Source: CAVRXQ01 sp963838845 (GTDB lineage: Bacteria > Actinomycetota > Acidimicrobiia > Acidimicrobiales > Bog-793). From it: a DNA stretch of 64,000 bases. The notes under the pieces are model-generated. The model made no database searches and had not been told where the DNA came from. It saw only the letters and a program-made list of their open reading frames with translations. The DNA is taken from assembly GCA_963838845.1 (NCBI GenBank), contig CAWISR010000002.1:124001-188000 (forward strand). Reading direction: 5' to 3'. The first letter of the stretch is position 1. Every line of letters begins with the position of its first letter. Shown here piece after piece: positions 1-9,061 of this stretch. Both the position numbers and the translations under genes were made by a program.

Positions 1-126
1 GCGGACGCTCACGCAGGTCAAGGCCTCGGCAGCCGGGGCGAGTGCCTCGTCCGACGCGTGCTCGCGATCCCAGACGGACCCCCGCAGCTCTCTACTATCC
101 AAGCCCAGCGCAGCTTCAGTTTTGCG

Positions 127-381
127 ATGGTGCTCTCGGGTCTCCGCTGCCTGTTCAGCTACGTGCTCGTCCCAGTCGTGCTGCCGCTTCTTGGGCTGGC
201 GACCGGCGCCGCACCGTACATCGGGGTGCCGGTGGCGCTGCTCGCGCTCGTCTTCGATGTCCGCGGCATCCGCAGGTACTGGCTTGCGAATAGCAGCCAC
301 CGCTGGACGATGACGTGGATCTATCTCGCCGTCATCGTCTTGGTGCTGTTCCTTCTCGTCCACGACCTTCTCAAGCTCTGA
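127..381 (+). CDS. small multi-pass membrane protein, unknown function
   Basis: An 84-residue protein that is mostly hydrophobic. Likely membrane segments lie at about residues 8-24, 28-44 and 62-80, with a basic loop (RGIRRYW) between the second and third. The reading frame stays open upstream to the window edge, so a longer protein starting outside is possible. The ATG at 127 is preferred because everything before it is non-hydrophobic and reads like untranslated sequence. I do not recognise the family, and the neighbouring MFS transporter gives no functional link. It ends 108 bases before that gene. Confidence 0.5.
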   Translation: MVLSGLRCLFSYVLVPVVLPLLGLATGAAPYIGVPVALLALVFDVRGIRRYWLANSSHRWTMTWIYLAVIVLVLFLLVHDLLKL

Positions 382-489
382 TCGGCCACCTCGGGGTCGA
401 GAGGGCTCCTCTTCTCGTCCTCGTGGCGATTCGTCGCGGACTTTCCGACGGCTCGTAGCATCGACTCGAGGCGCAGCCGGGAGAGACTG

Positions 490-1821
490 ATGGCAGAGAA
501 CCGACGGGTCGCGCGCGTCACGAGGATCGTCCGCTCGGCGGTCCACGGACTGCTCGACCAGTCGCAACCTTTCGGCCGTCTCGCGCTCGTCCACACGCTC
601 CAGGCGGCCGGGACAGCCTGCGTGACGGTCTCCCTCGCCGGATCGCTGTTCTTCTCCATTTCCTTGCACGAGGCGAAGGGCAAGGTCCTCCTCTACCTCT
701 TGCTCACGATCGCCCCGTTCGCTCTCGTCGGTCCGGCGCTCAGTCCGCTTCTCGACCGCGGCAAGGAGGCGCGCCGCACGAGCGTCGCAATCTCGAACGT
801 CGGCTCGGCCGCCTTCTGCATCCTCATGGCGAGGGACCTGCACAGCCTGCTGCTCTTTCCCGAGGCGTTCGGCGTGCTCGTGCTCGGGAAGCTGTACCTC
901 GTCGGCCGCGCCGCGCTCGTTCCCGAGATGGCGTCCCCTGGCGACGACCTTGCGAGCGCGAACGCCAAGCTCGCCGTGCTCGCATCGCTCGGGGGCTTCG
1001 CGGCGTCGCCGATTGCCGTCGGGTTCCTGCAGATCGGCGCAGCCTGGACCCTCGCCCTCGGGGCCGTCGTCTTCGGCGCCGGTGCGGTGGCGGCCACACG
1101 ACTGCCGAAGCCGGCCGGCGTCGCGCTCGCGCCCCCGCCCCCATCCGCGCGCGACGAGCCGGTTCGCGCCCAACCGACCGGCGCGGCCGCGTACAAGGAG
1201 ATTCGCGAGCAGCGTCGCCTGCTCGGTTTGTCGCTCTACCCGGGCGCGGTGATGTCGGCGATCGCCGCGATGTCGATCGCCCGTGGAGCCGTGGGATTCA
1301 CCGAGTTCTTCTTGGCGTTCGCGCTGCGCCGCGGGCACGCCGCGACCTGGTGGTACGGCGTGCTCATCGTGGCGAGCGCCGTCGGCTCGCTCATCGGCTC
1401 GCTGATCGTGCCGAGGCTCCGCCGCTACGTTTCGGCCCGCCAGATCATCATCGGGGCGCTCGCGGGCATGGTCATCGGCGCAGTCTTGACGGCCATCGTC
1501 GGGGGGCTCTGGGCGCAGGCGATGCTCACGTTCGTCGTCGGCATCGGACCGATGAGCGCGAAACCAGCGCTCGACTCGATCGTGCAGAACACGGTGCCGG
1601 CTTCGTTGCTTGGTCGCGCGTTCGGGAGGCTCGAAACACGCCTCCAGCTCTTCTGGGTCGTCGCAGCGATCCTCGGGGTGCTGATCCCGTTCTCTTTCAA
1701 ATTCGGCGACGTTGTCATCGCTGTTGCTTGTGGGTTCGCCTGTATCTCGTACGGCACGTACGGCGGTGCCGCGCGCAGGAAGGCTGCACTCGCACTCTCG
1801 GCCCACCACTCACCGTCATAG
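490..1821 (+). CDS. MFS-type transporter
   Basis: A 443-residue integral membrane protein with about 12 predicted helices in two halves. The halves are joined by a Pro/Ala-rich cytoplasmic loop at about residues 205-240. This layout matches the major facilitator superfamily, and the absence of enzymatic motifs and the small-residue-rich helices suggest the MFS_3 or efflux type. The ATG is preceded by a purine-rich ribosome site (GGGAGAG) 4-10 nt upstream. A TAGCAT hexamer at 456-461 could be its -10 element. The substrate cannot be predicted. thiL follows in the same direction after 76 bases but seems to have its own promoter. Confidence 0.8.
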   Translation: MAENRRVARVTRIVRSAVHGLLDQSQPFGRLALVHTLQAAGTACVTVSLAGSLFFSISLHEAKGKVLLYLLLTIAPFALVGPALSPLLDRGKEARRTSVAISNVGSAAFCILMARDLHSLLLFPEAFGVLVLGKLYLVGRAALVPEMASPGDDLASANAKLAVLASLGGFAASPIAVGFLQIGAAWTLALGAVVFGAGAVAATRLPKPAGVALAPPPPSARDEPVRAQPTGAAAYKEIREQRRLLGLSLYPGAVMSAIAAMSIARGAVGFTEFFLAFALRRGHAATWWYGVLIVASAVGSLIGSLIVPRLRRYVSARQIIIGALAGMVIGAVLTAIVGGLWAQAMLTFVVGIGPMSAKPALDSIVQNTVPASLLGRAFGRLETRLQLFWVVAAILGVLIPFSFKFGDVVIAVACGFACISYGTYGGAARRKAALALSAHHSPS

Positions 1822-1882
1822 CCGGGCAGCAGCCGAATCGCGATCTTCGCGAAGGAAACGGTGCTCCGAGTGATGGCGCAGA

Positions 1883-1888
1883 TAACTT
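1883..1888 (+). promoter_or_regulatory. -10 hexamer TAACTT for thiL
   Basis: TAACTT ends 9 nt before the GTG start of thiL and no Shine-Dalgarno sequence lies between them. The transcript would begin at or 2-3 nt before the start codon. No clear -35 is visible. Confidence 0.45.
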
Positions 1889-1897
1889 TCAAGAGTC

Positions 1898-2821
1898 GTG
1901 AACGAACCGGAGTGGGATCGACGCGAACTCGAAGCCATCGAGATGCTTCGCGCGATGATCGGGGAGCCGCCTGAGGACGAGATCTGGGTCGGCGATGACG
2001 CCGCGGTGATCGCCGGCGTCGGCTCCCCACTGCTCTTTTCGACTGACGCCAGCGTCGAAGGGGTGCACTTCGACCGAAGCTTCGTATCGCTCACCGACGT
2101 CGGCTGGCGGAGCCTCGTGCAGAACCTCAGCGACATCGCCGCGATGGGCGGGACCCCGAGAGCGGCGGTGGTGTCGGTCGTCGGTGCGAGAGCGGACGAG
2201 GTCCGCCCGATCTACGACGGACTGCGCGAGGCGGCCCACACGTACAGATGTCGCATCGTCGGCGGTGACCTCTCTGACGGCCCGGCACTGATCGTCGCGA
2301 TCGCGATCCTCGGCTCGGTTCCCGCCGCGGGTGCGGTTCTTCGCTCCGGCGCGCACCCGGCCGACGAGGTTTTCGTGACCAGCGCGCTCGGTGCCGCGTC
2401 CGCAGGGCTGAGGCTCCTGCGACGTGACCCACACGCGCAAGGCGAGCTCGTCGCCGCGTTCCTCCGCCCGCGAGCGTGCCTCGCGGAGGGCGCCGCCGCG
2501 GCGCGTGCCGGGGCGACGGCGATGATCGACATCTCGGATGGGCTCGGAATCGACCTGCACCGTCTCGCCGACGCCTCGTCGGTCGGCTTCGTACTCGACG
2601 AGGTGCCGATCGCCGATGGCGCGTCGTTCGATGACGCGATCGGCGGTGGCGAGGACTACGCGCTCGTTTTCACCGCTTCGGACGTTCGAAAAGTGGAGGT
2701 CGAGTTTGTCGCTGCCGATCTCGACGTGCCGGTTCGCATCGGCTCGATCGTCGCCGAGCCGACGAACAGAACGATCCGGGGGATGCCGCTCGCCCCCGCC
2801 GGATTCGCGCACCGGCTCTGA
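1898..2821 (+). CDS. thiL: thiamine-monophosphate kinase
   Basis: A 307-residue protein of normal ThiL length. It phosphorylates thiamine monophosphate to the cofactor thiamine diphosphate, using ATP, in the cytoplasm. Family hallmarks appear in order: the Mg/ATP-binding VGDDAAVI near residue 31, a STDASVEGVHF segment near 48, NLSDIAAMGG near 76, GGDLSDG near 122, MIDISDGLGIDL near 209 and GGGEDYAL near 249. The GTG at 1898 gives the expected short N-terminus and sits 9 nt after a -10-like hexamer. No other thiamine gene is in the window. The gene converges with rpmB, with only 14 bases between their stop codons. Confidence 0.93.
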   Translation: MNEPEWDRRELEAIEMLRAMIGEPPEDEIWVGDDAAVIAGVGSPLLFSTDASVEGVHFDRSFVSLTDVGWRSLVQNLSDIAAMGGTPRAAVVSVVGARADEVRPIYDGLREAAHTYRCRIVGGDLSDGPALIVAIAILGSVPAAGAVLRSGAHPADEVFVTSALGAASAGLRLLRRDPHAQGELVAAFLRPRACLAEGAAAARAGATAMIDISDGLGIDLHRLADASSVGFVLDEVPIADGASFDDAIGGGEDYALVFTASDVRKVEVEFVAADLDVPVRIGSIVAEPTNRTIRGMPLAPAGFAHRL

Positions 2822-2835
2822 TCAGCCGGCCGGGT

Positions 2836-3057
2836 TTACGAAGCTTCGGCAGCCTCGGGGACGCGGCGGGCGGGTTTCGTGACCTTGCCGGCACGAATGC
2901 ACGAGGTGCAAACCGAGATGCGCTTCGGCGTCCCGTTCACGACGGCGCGAACGCGCTGGATGTTCGGGTTCCAGCGCCGCTTCGTCCGTCGGTGCGAGTG
3001 CGACACACTCATCCCGAACCCTGGCGACTTTCCACAGATCTCGCAAACCGCTGCCAC
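2836..3057 (-). CDS. rpmB: 50S ribosomal protein L28 (bL28), zinc-binding form
   Basis: A 73-residue L28. The start is GTG at 3057, giving MAAVCEICGK; a GGAG motif 9 nt upstream supports it. Longer in-frame extensions exist but have no homologous sequence. Cysteines C5 and C8 (CEIC) pair with C50 and C53 (CTSC) to form a zinc ribbon, so this is the zinc-containing (C+) paralogue rather than the zinc-independent form made under zinc starvation. The signature GMSVSHSHRRTKRRWNPN is intact. The gene is divergent from the FakA-like gene; the 164-base spacer holds the promoters for both. Confidence 0.95.
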   Translation of the reverse strand: MAAVCEICGKSPGFGMSVSHSHRRTKRRWNPNIQRVRAVVNGTPKRISVCTSCIRAGKVTKPARRVPEAAEAS

Positions 3058-3221
3058 GACGTTCACTCCGAGTCTTGCGACGAAACCGCGATGCGCCCGC
3101 GACATGTGGCGCAAACGCGGTGGTGGTTGGCCAACGTTACCATCACCGCGACGAGGGCCGGTCCGGAAAAGCGCAGCGTGGGGGCGGCGGAGACCGACCG
3201 AATATCGTTTCCCACCCAGAT

Positions 3222-4925
3222 ATGAACGCTTTTCGTGCCGAGAACGTGCTGGTGGCGATGCGCGCCTATCGCGACGCACTCGCCACCCACCAGGCGACGA
3301 TCAACCGGCTCAACGTCTTCCCGGTTCCCGACGGGGACACCGGGACGAACATGTCGCTCACGGCGGACGCGGTCATCGCCGAGATCGATTCGCGCCTCGA
3401 GGCTCTTGAAGACCCGCACGCGGTGACGATGGCGCTCGTTTGCGAGGCGATCGCGCACGGCTCGCTGATGGGCGCGCGGGGGAACTCGGGGGTGATCCTC
3501 TGTCAGATCTTGCGCGGACTGGCAACGACCTTCGCGCCGTTCGAGACCGTCGGTCCCGACGAGGTGGCGACGGCGCTCGAGATCGGGAGCGCCGGAGCCC
3601 GCGAGGCCGTGTTGCGACCTGCGGAGGGAACGATCCTCACCGTCGCCGCTCGTGCCGCCGAGGCGGCGAGGGCGGCGGTGGCCTCTCGGCGCGAGCTCGT
3701 CGGGACCCTCGAGGCGACCCGCGCCGCCGCCGTCGAAGCGCTGTGGAAGACCCCGACCCAGCTCGATGTGCTCGCCGAGGCCGGGGTCGTCGATGCGGGC
3801 GGAGCGGGACTCGTCCTTTGGTACGACGCCCTGTTGCACGCGACCGACGGTCGGGAGATGCCGGTGGCCCTCGAGCTCCCCGAGTCGGTCGCCGCCCTCC
3901 TCGCGACCGGCGCGCCCTTGTCCGTCAGACCGGCTCTCGGAGACGCCGCCACGTCGGGTCTGCAGGGATCGTTGTCGCCCCGCTACGAGGTGATGTACCT
4001 CCTCGCCGCCGAAGACGCACTCATCTCGGCGTTCAAGGACGTGTGGGCGGGGATCGGCGACTCGATCGTCGTCGTCGGCGGCGAGGGCCTTTGGAACTGT
4101 CATATCCACACCGACGAGATTGGCGCGTCGATCGAGGCCGGCCTCGACGCTGGTCGCCCCCGCGAGATCCGCGTCACCGACCTCGCCGGACAGGTCGAAG
4201 AAGAGCGGTGGGTCCGCGAGGCGGCGCCCGCGGTGACGGATGTGCCGTCACGGACAAGCGAGGCCGGAGCGAAGAGCTCGGTGGTCGTCGTCGCGAACGG
4301 GGAGGGAATCGAGCGGATCTTCCATTCGCTCGGCGTGCGCCACTTCGTCAAGGGCGGACAGTCGATGAACCCGTCGACACGCGAGATCCTCGAGGAGATC
4401 GAGTCGTCACCCGCCGATGAGATTGTCGTATTACCGAACAACACGAACATCATCCCGGTCGCCCGCCAGGCAGCAGAGCTCTCGAAAAAAAAGGTGCGCG
4501 TCGTACCGACCGCGGGGGTCCAGGAAGGATTCGCGGCCCTCCTCGAGTACGACCCGGGTGCGTCAGGCGACGAAAACGCGGAGGCGATGGGGCGCGCCGC
4601 GAGTCGAGTCGTCGCCGGCGAGATGACACGAGCGGTTCGGGCGACGACTTCGTCGGTCGGTGAGGTGCACGTTGGGGACTACATCGGACTGTCCCGAGGG
4701 GGGATCGAGGCGGTCGCCGAGTCGCTCGCCGATGCGACGATCGGACTGCTGGCGGCACTGCTCCGTCCCGAACACGAGATCGTCACCATTCTGGAAGGAG
4801 ACGGAGCGACCCCCGCGGACACAAGACGCGTCACCGAGTGGCTTTCAGGCGAGCATCCGGACGTTTCCGTCGAGCTCCACCACGGAGGGCAGCCGCTGTA
4901 TCCCTATCTGGTTTCGATCGAGTGA
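3222..4925 (+). CDS. DhaL/DegV-linked kinase, FakA-like (fatty acid kinase subunit)
   Basis: A 567-residue protein. The N-terminal DhaL (Dak phosphatase) domain covers about residues 8-200. It carries the Mg-ATP motif NVFPVPDGDTGTNM at 31-44 and the nucleotide-binding GARGNSGV at 84-91. A middle and C-terminal region follows, with NNTNI and other elements of the FakA/YloV C-terminal domain. In Firmicutes such proteins phosphorylate FakB-bound fatty acids to acyl-phosphate. No FakB/DegV partner is in this window, so the substrate is inferred. The ATG at 3222 gives the usual short lead before the first helix. The stop overlaps the recG start by 4 bases (GTGA), as in the conserved FakA-like/recG pairing of many Gram-positives. 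Confidence 0.82.
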   Translation: MNAFRAENVLVAMRAYRDALATHQATINRLNVFPVPDGDTGTNMSLTADAVIAEIDSRLEALEDPHAVTMALVCEAIAHGSLMGARGNSGVILCQILRGLATTFAPFETVGPDEVATALEIGSAGAREAVLRPAEGTILTVAARAAEAARAAVASRRELVGTLEATRAAAVEALWKTPTQLDVLAEAGVVDAGGAGLVLWYDALLHATDGREMPVALELPESVAALLATGAPLSVRPALGDAATSGLQGSLSPRYEVMYLLAAEDALISAFKDVWAGIGDSIVVVGGEGLWNCHIHTDEIGASIEAGLDAGRPREIRVTDLAGQVEEERWVREAAPAVTDVPSRTSEAGAKSSVVVVANGEGIERIFHSLGVRHFVKGGQSMNPSTREILEEIESSPADEIVVLPNNTNIIPVARQAAELSKKKVRVVPTAGVQEGFAALLEYDPGASGDENAEAMGRAASRVVAGEMTRAVRATTSSVGEVHVGDYIGLSRGGIEAVAESLADATIGLLAALLRPEHEIVTILEGDGATPADTRRVTEWLSGEHPDVSVELHHGGQPLYPYLVSIE

Positions 4926-7186
4926 CCGAAGGTCCGACCGGTCGCAAGCTCGGCCAGCTGGACCGGCTCTCGGTCGGCGTCTTGAAAGGGGTCGGTGCGA
5001 GAAGGCGGTCGGCCCTCAAACTGATGGGAATCGAGACGGTCCTCGATCTTTTGACTCACTATCCGCGCCGGTATGCGGACCGCACCCGCGCCGTCGCAAT
5101 CAGCGATCTCGTCGCCGGCGATGAAGGTGTCGTCTCCGCCATCGTGAAGCGCACATCACTCAAACGACTGCGAAACAGGAGATCGCTCGTCGAAGTCGTC
5201 GTCGACGATGAATCGGGCGTGCTCGACGTCACGTTCTTCAACCAACCATGGCGCGTGAAGCAACTCGCGGAAGGCACGGAGGTCGCGCTCTTCGGAAGAG
5301 TCGGCGTTTTTCGCAACACGCTCCAGATGGCGAACCCGGTTGTCGAGGTCGTCGGCAGCCGCTCTTCACGCCAGACGGGTCGACTCGTTCCGATCTACCC
5401 GCAGTCCGAGCGCGCCGGGATCTCCTCGATCGAGCTCGCGACCTTCGTCGAGGAGGCGCTCGAGCGCGCCGGCGAGTTCGCCGATCCACTGGAAGACGGC
5501 ATCCGAAAGTCGCTCGGTCTCGTGACGCGCACCGAGGCGTTTCGCAACGTGCACCAACCCGGATCCGATGAGGATTGGCAGCTCGCCCGACGCCGGCTCG
5601 CGTTCGACGAGCTGTTGCGGATCCAGCTGGCGCTGGTGATGCGTCGGCGCGCCGCGGCGGCGCATGCTCGGGGGATCGCCCACGACGTCGAAAGCGAGAC
5701 CGTTCTCGTCGACCGCTTCATCGGCGCGCTTCCGTTCCTGCTCACAGACGCGCAACGCCGCGTGATTGGAGAGATCCGCGCGGACCTCGCCCGCCGCGAA
5801 CCGATGCACCGACTCCTCCAGGGCGACGTCGGGTCCGGGAAGACCGTGGTCGCGCTGGCTGCATTGTTGTTCGGCGTGCAAGGCGGCTACCAGGGCGCGT
5901 TCATGGTGCCGACCGAGGTGCTCGCGGAGCAGCACTTCTTCGCCGCGCGCAGCCTGCTCGGCGATCTCGAGGTCGAGGATCAGAACGTCGTCGGTGGCGA
6001 ACGCCCCGTCGCGACCGCGCTCGTGACCGCGAGGACGTCAGACCGAGCCCGATCGGGGATCGTGCGCGACCTCGAAGCGGGGCTCATCGACATCGTCGTC
6101 GGTACCCACGCGCTGATCACCGAAGACGTCCGGTTCCGTTCGCTCGGTGTCGTCGTCATCGACGAGCAGCACCGCTTCGGCGTCGACCAGCGCGCCGCGC
6201 TGCGCGAGAAGGGATCATTCGACTCAGAGGCGAGTCACGACCCCGACCTTTTGGTGATGACGGCGACGCCGATCCCGCGCACCGCCGCGATGACCGTGTA
6301 CGGCGACCTCGACGCAAGCGTTCTCGATGAGATGCCGCCGGGACGCTCGCCGGTCGAGACGCGATGGATCCGCGACGAGAACGAACACGTCGCATGGGAG
6401 CGCATCCGCCACGAGGTGGCGGCCGGTCGCCAGGGGTTCGTCGTCTGTCCGCTCGTCTCGCCGGGAACAGACGAGATCGATGACGACGGGTGGTGGGAGA
6501 TGACCGAGGAGGAGATCGAGGCCGCCTTCGGGGAAGGCAAGCTCTTTAAAGAGCAGGACGGCGCCGCGACGCCGCGTCGCCCCGCGCGTTCTGTGACCGC
6601 CGAGGCGGATCGCCTTTTGCGCGGCGCTCTGCGGGGACTGCGCGTCGAGGTGCTCCACGGCCAGCTGCCGGCGCGACGCAAAGAACAGGTGATGACGGCG
6701 TTCCGTCAACATGAGATCGACGTCATCGTCGCGACGACGGTGATCGAGGTCGGTGTCGATGTGCCCGACGCGACGGTGATCGTGATCGAGGACGCCGACC
6801 GCTTCGGTATCGCGCAGCTGCACCAGCTGCGAGGTCGGGTCGGAAGAGGAGGAGATCAGTCAGTCTGTTTCCTCGTCACAGGAGACGTGAGCGAGGACGC
6901 CGAGAAACGCCTGTTGGCACTCGTCGCGTCGAACGACGGCTTCGAGCTCGCCGAGGCGGATCTCGAGCTACGCGGCGAAGGGACGCTCCTCGGCGCTCGA
7001 CAAAAGGGCCGCAGCGACCTGCGCTTGGCGTCGTTGCGGAATCATCGAGACCTCATCGAACCCGCGCGCGAGGTCGCGGCCGGCATGATCGATCACGACC
7101 CGACTCTGTCGAACGACCCGCTGCTCGCCGACGAGCTGCGCATCTTCGTCGGTGAGGAAGAGGCGGAGTACCTGCTACGGGCCTGA
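4922..7186 (+). CDS. recG: ATP-dependent DNA helicase RecG
   Basis: A 754-residue monomeric superfamily 2 helicase that regresses stalled forks and processes Holliday junctions. The N-terminal wedge/OB-fold region covers about residues 1-230. The helicase core follows: Walker A GDVGSGKT at about 301-308, Walker B in the RecG-typical form DEQHRFGV near 413, TATPIPRT about 40 residues later, and motifs V and VI (VGVDVPDA, QLRGRVGRG). The GTG at 4922 overlaps the stop of the preceding gene in a GTGA arrangement, which implies translational coupling. The length is slightly above the usual 690-730 because of an acidic insert with GWWEMTEEE near residue 525. Confidence 0.95.
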   Translation: MTEGPTGRKLGQLDRLSVGVLKGVGARRRSALKLMGIETVLDLLTHYPRRYADRTRAVAISDLVAGDEGVVSAIVKRTSLKRLRNRRSLVEVVVDDESGVLDVTFFNQPWRVKQLAEGTEVALFGRVGVFRNTLQMANPVVEVVGSRSSRQTGRLVPIYPQSERAGISSIELATFVEEALERAGEFADPLEDGIRKSLGLVTRTEAFRNVHQPGSDEDWQLARRRLAFDELLRIQLALVMRRRAAAAHARGIAHDVESETVLVDRFIGALPFLLTDAQRRVIGEIRADLARREPMHRLLQGDVGSGKTVVALAALLFGVQGGYQGAFMVPTEVLAEQHFFAARSLLGDLEVEDQNVVGGERPVATALVTARTSDRARSGIVRDLEAGLIDIVVGTHALITEDVRFRSLGVVVIDEQHRFGVDQRAALREKGSFDSEASHDPDLLVMTATPIPRTAAMTVYGDLDASVLDEMPPGRSPVETRWIRDENEHVAWERIRHEVAAGRQGFVVCPLVSPGTDEIDDDGWWEMTEEEIEAAFGEGKLFKEQDGAATPRRPARSVTAEADRLLRGALRGLRVEVLHGQLPARRKEQVMTAFRQHEIDVIVATTVIEVGVDVPDATVIVIEDADRFGIAQLHQLRGRVGRGGDQSVCFLVTGDVSEDAEKRLLALVASNDGFELAEADLELRGEGTLLGARQKGRSDLRLASLRNHRDLIEPAREVAAGMIDHDPTLSNDPLLADELRIFVGEEEAEYLLRA

Positions 7187-7212
7187 GCGCTCTGACGCAA
7201 AGAGCGCCGTAT

Positions 7213-7218
7213 TAGGGT
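7213..7218 (+). promoter_or_regulatory. -10 hexamer TAGGGT for the mannosyltransferase gene
   Basis: TAGGGT ends 6 nt before the GTG at 7225, and an overlapping TATTAG (7210-7215) ends 9 nt before it. There is no Shine-Dalgarno, so a leaderless transcript is likely. The same TAGGGT with 6-nt spacing precedes the DAHP synthase gene. Confidence 0.5.
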
Positions 7219-7224
7219 GCCGCA

Positions 7225-7968
7225 GTGCGCGTCCTCGTCGTGTTACCGACGTACAACGAGCGCGAGAACATCGCGAACGTCTTGCAAGCGATCCGTCGCG
7301 TCCGGCCGGACGCCGAGCTCCTCGTCGTCGACGATTCGAGCCCGGACGGGACCGCTGAGATCGCAAAGGAGGTCGCGGGCGAGCTCTCCTCGATCGAGGT
7401 CCTCGTCCGCCCCGGCAAGAACGGCCTCGGGACCGCGTACCGTGAAGGCTTCCGCTGGGGGATCGCCCAGGGCTACGAGATCTGCGTCGAGATGGACTCC
7501 GACTTCTCCCACGACCCACGGGCACTGCCAGAGCTGCTCGCGCCGATCGAACGCGGCGATGCCGACGTCGTCATCGGCTCGCGCTACGTCCCCGGCGGGA
7601 CGATCCCGAATTGGAGCCTTGGTCGCCGACTGCTCTCGCGGCTCGGCAACCTCTACTCAAAGGTGCTGCTCGGCCTCACCGTCGAAGACTCGACCGCCGG
7701 CTACCGCGCCTACGCCGCTTCGGTGATCAACGCGATCGACCTCGATCTCGTGCACGCCGACAGCTACGGGTTCCAGGTCGAGATGACCTACCGGGCCCAG
7801 AACGCCGGGGCGCGCATCGTCGAGGTGCCGATCCACTTCGTCGATCGGGAAAAAGGCACATCGAAAATGTCGACGTTCACCGTCGTCGAGGCGCTGGCTC
7901 TCGTGTCGTGGTGGGGCCTGCGCCGTCTCGGCGGGCTTGCTCGGTCTCGCTTCGGGGTGCAGCGCTAG
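7225..7968 (+). CDS. polyprenol-phosphate mannosyltransferase (GT2, Ppm/DPM1 type)
   Basis: A 247-residue family-2 glycosyltransferase without membrane helices, the catalytic-domain length of bacterial dolichol/polyprenol-phosphate mannose synthases. The N-terminus has VLPTYNERENI, then VDDSSPDGT near residue 35 for the nucleotide-sugar, and EMDSDFSHDP near 89 carrying the DxD-type metal site. The C-terminal REKGTSKMS is typical of DPM1-like enzymes. It would transfer mannose from GDP-mannose to polyprenyl phosphate for lipoglycans or protein O-mannosylation. It is monocistronic or leads into rsmD 65 bases later. Confidence 0.88.
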   Translation: MRVLVVLPTYNERENIANVLQAIRRVRPDAELLVVDDSSPDGTAEIAKEVAGELSSIEVLVRPGKNGLGTAYREGFRWGIAQGYEICVEMDSDFSHDPRALPELLAPIERGDADVVIGSRYVPGGTIPNWSLGRRLLSRLGNLYSKVLLGLTVEDSTAGYRAYAASVINAIDLDLVHADSYGFQVEMTYRAQNAGARIVEVPIHFVDREKGTSKMSTFTVVEALALVSWWGLRRLGGLARSRFGVQR

Positions 7969-8033
7969 GCCCCTTTGGGGGTGTCGGTGCGGTTCGTCTT
8001 TTTCCAGGTTTCCCCTTCGGTGGGAGGCGTTCG

Positions 8034-8585
8034 GTGCGGGTGATCGCCGGCGAGGCAAAGGGGCGCAAGCTCGTATCGCCGAAATCGCGTGCCGTGCGAC
8101 CGACCTCGGATCGCGTCCGCGAGGCGATCTTCGACGTGCTCTCGCACCTCGACGTGATCGAGGACGCGGCGGTCGTCGACCTGTACGCCGGTACCGGGGC
8201 CCTCGGGATTGAAGCGCTGAGCCGGGGTGCGCGCTCGGCCACATTCGTCGACAACGACCCCGGGGCGCTTGCCGTGATCGAAGAGAACCTCGAACTCACC
8301 GGGTTCAAAGCAAGCTCCGAGGTGGTGCGCGCCGACTCGATCGCCTGGTCGCGGCGGGGACGCCGTGTCGACGTCGCCTTCGTCGACCCGCCCTACGGAT
8401 TCGACGACTGGGAGGCGCTCTTGTCGGTGCTGCCTGCCGATCTCGCCGTCTTGGAGTCGCGTCGCGAGGTGGATCTCCGTTCTCCCTGGTCACTCCACCG
8501 TCGTTACCGTCACGGCGGTACGCTCGTGACCGTGGCCGTGAAGTCTCCTCTCGTGCCGCTTGCGGGACCCGAGGAGGGCGGGTGA
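8034..8585 (+). CDS. rsmD: 16S rRNA (guanine-966-N2)-methyltransferase
   Basis: A 183-residue protein, the standard RsmD length. It methylates G966 of 16S rRNA in the small subunit. The start VRVIAGEAKGRKL matches the family N-terminus and is preceded by GGGAGG at a good distance, which selects the GTG at 8034 over earlier in-frame starts inside the upstream gene. The SAM-binding motif DLYAGTGALGIEALSRGA lies near residue 46 and the catalytic NPPY-type motif reads DPPYGF near 115. It overlaps coaD by 4 bases (GTGA); the rsmD-coaD pair is widely conserved. Confidence 0.93.
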   Translation: MRVIAGEAKGRKLVSPKSRAVRPTSDRVREAIFDVLSHLDVIEDAAVVDLYAGTGALGIEALSRGARSATFVDNDPGALAVIEENLELTGFKASSEVVRADSIAWSRRGRRVDVAFVDPPYGFDDWEALLSVLPADLAVLESRREVDLRSPWSLHRRYRHGGTLVTVAVKSPLVPLAGPEEGG

Positions 8586-9061
8586 CGACAGCGTTGTTCC
8601 CCGGATCCTTCGATCCGTTCCACAACGGGCACCTCGAAGTGGTGGAACGCGCCCATCGCCTCTTCGACGGTGTTGTCGTCGCGGTCCTGCGGAACCCGGG
8701 GAAGCCAGAGCCCTTGTTATCCGTGGAAGCCCGGGTGGAAAGCGTCGCCGAGTGCGTGGAGCACTTCGGCAACGTTCGCGTCGTGACGATGCAGACCCTC
8801 GCCGTCGACGTCGCACGACAGGTCGGTGCGACGGTGATCGTGAAGGGACTGCGGGCGGTCACCGACTTCGAGAACGAGCTGCAGATGGCGCAGATGAACC
8901 AGCAGATCTCCGGGGTCGAGACGGTGATGCTGCCGACGGGTTCGACGTACTCGTTCATCGCCTCCCGCCTCGTGCGCGAGATCGCCCGTTTCGGCGGCGA
9001 CGTCTCGCCGTTCGTACCCGACCCGGTGCTGCGGCGGATGAAAGAGGCGATCGGTGGCTGA
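8582..9061 (+). CDS. coaD: phosphopantetheine adenylyltransferase
   Basis: A 159-residue hexameric enzyme of CoA synthesis that joins 4'-phosphopantetheine and ATP to dephospho-CoA. The nucleotidyltransferase motif FPGSFDPFHNGH (T/HxGH type) is at residues 6-17. The family motif VKGLRAVTDFENELQMA lies in the middle and TYSFIASRLVREIA near the C-terminus. The GTG start overlaps the rsmD stop and its own end overlaps the next gene by 8 bases, so the three are translationally coupled. Confidence 0.95.
   Translation: MTTALFPGSFDPFHNGHLEVVERAHRLFDGVVVAVLRNPGKPEPLLSVEARVESVAECVEHFGNVRVVTMQTLAVDVARQVGATVIVKGLRAVTDFENELQMAQMNQQISGVETVMLPTGSTYSFIASRLVREIARFGGDVSPFVPDPVLRRMKEAIGG

Noticed and set aside
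7611..8033. An upstream extension of rsmD inside the mannosyltransferase gene
   Set aside because: The family N-terminus RVIAGEAKG and a GGGAGG ribosome site fix the start at 8034.
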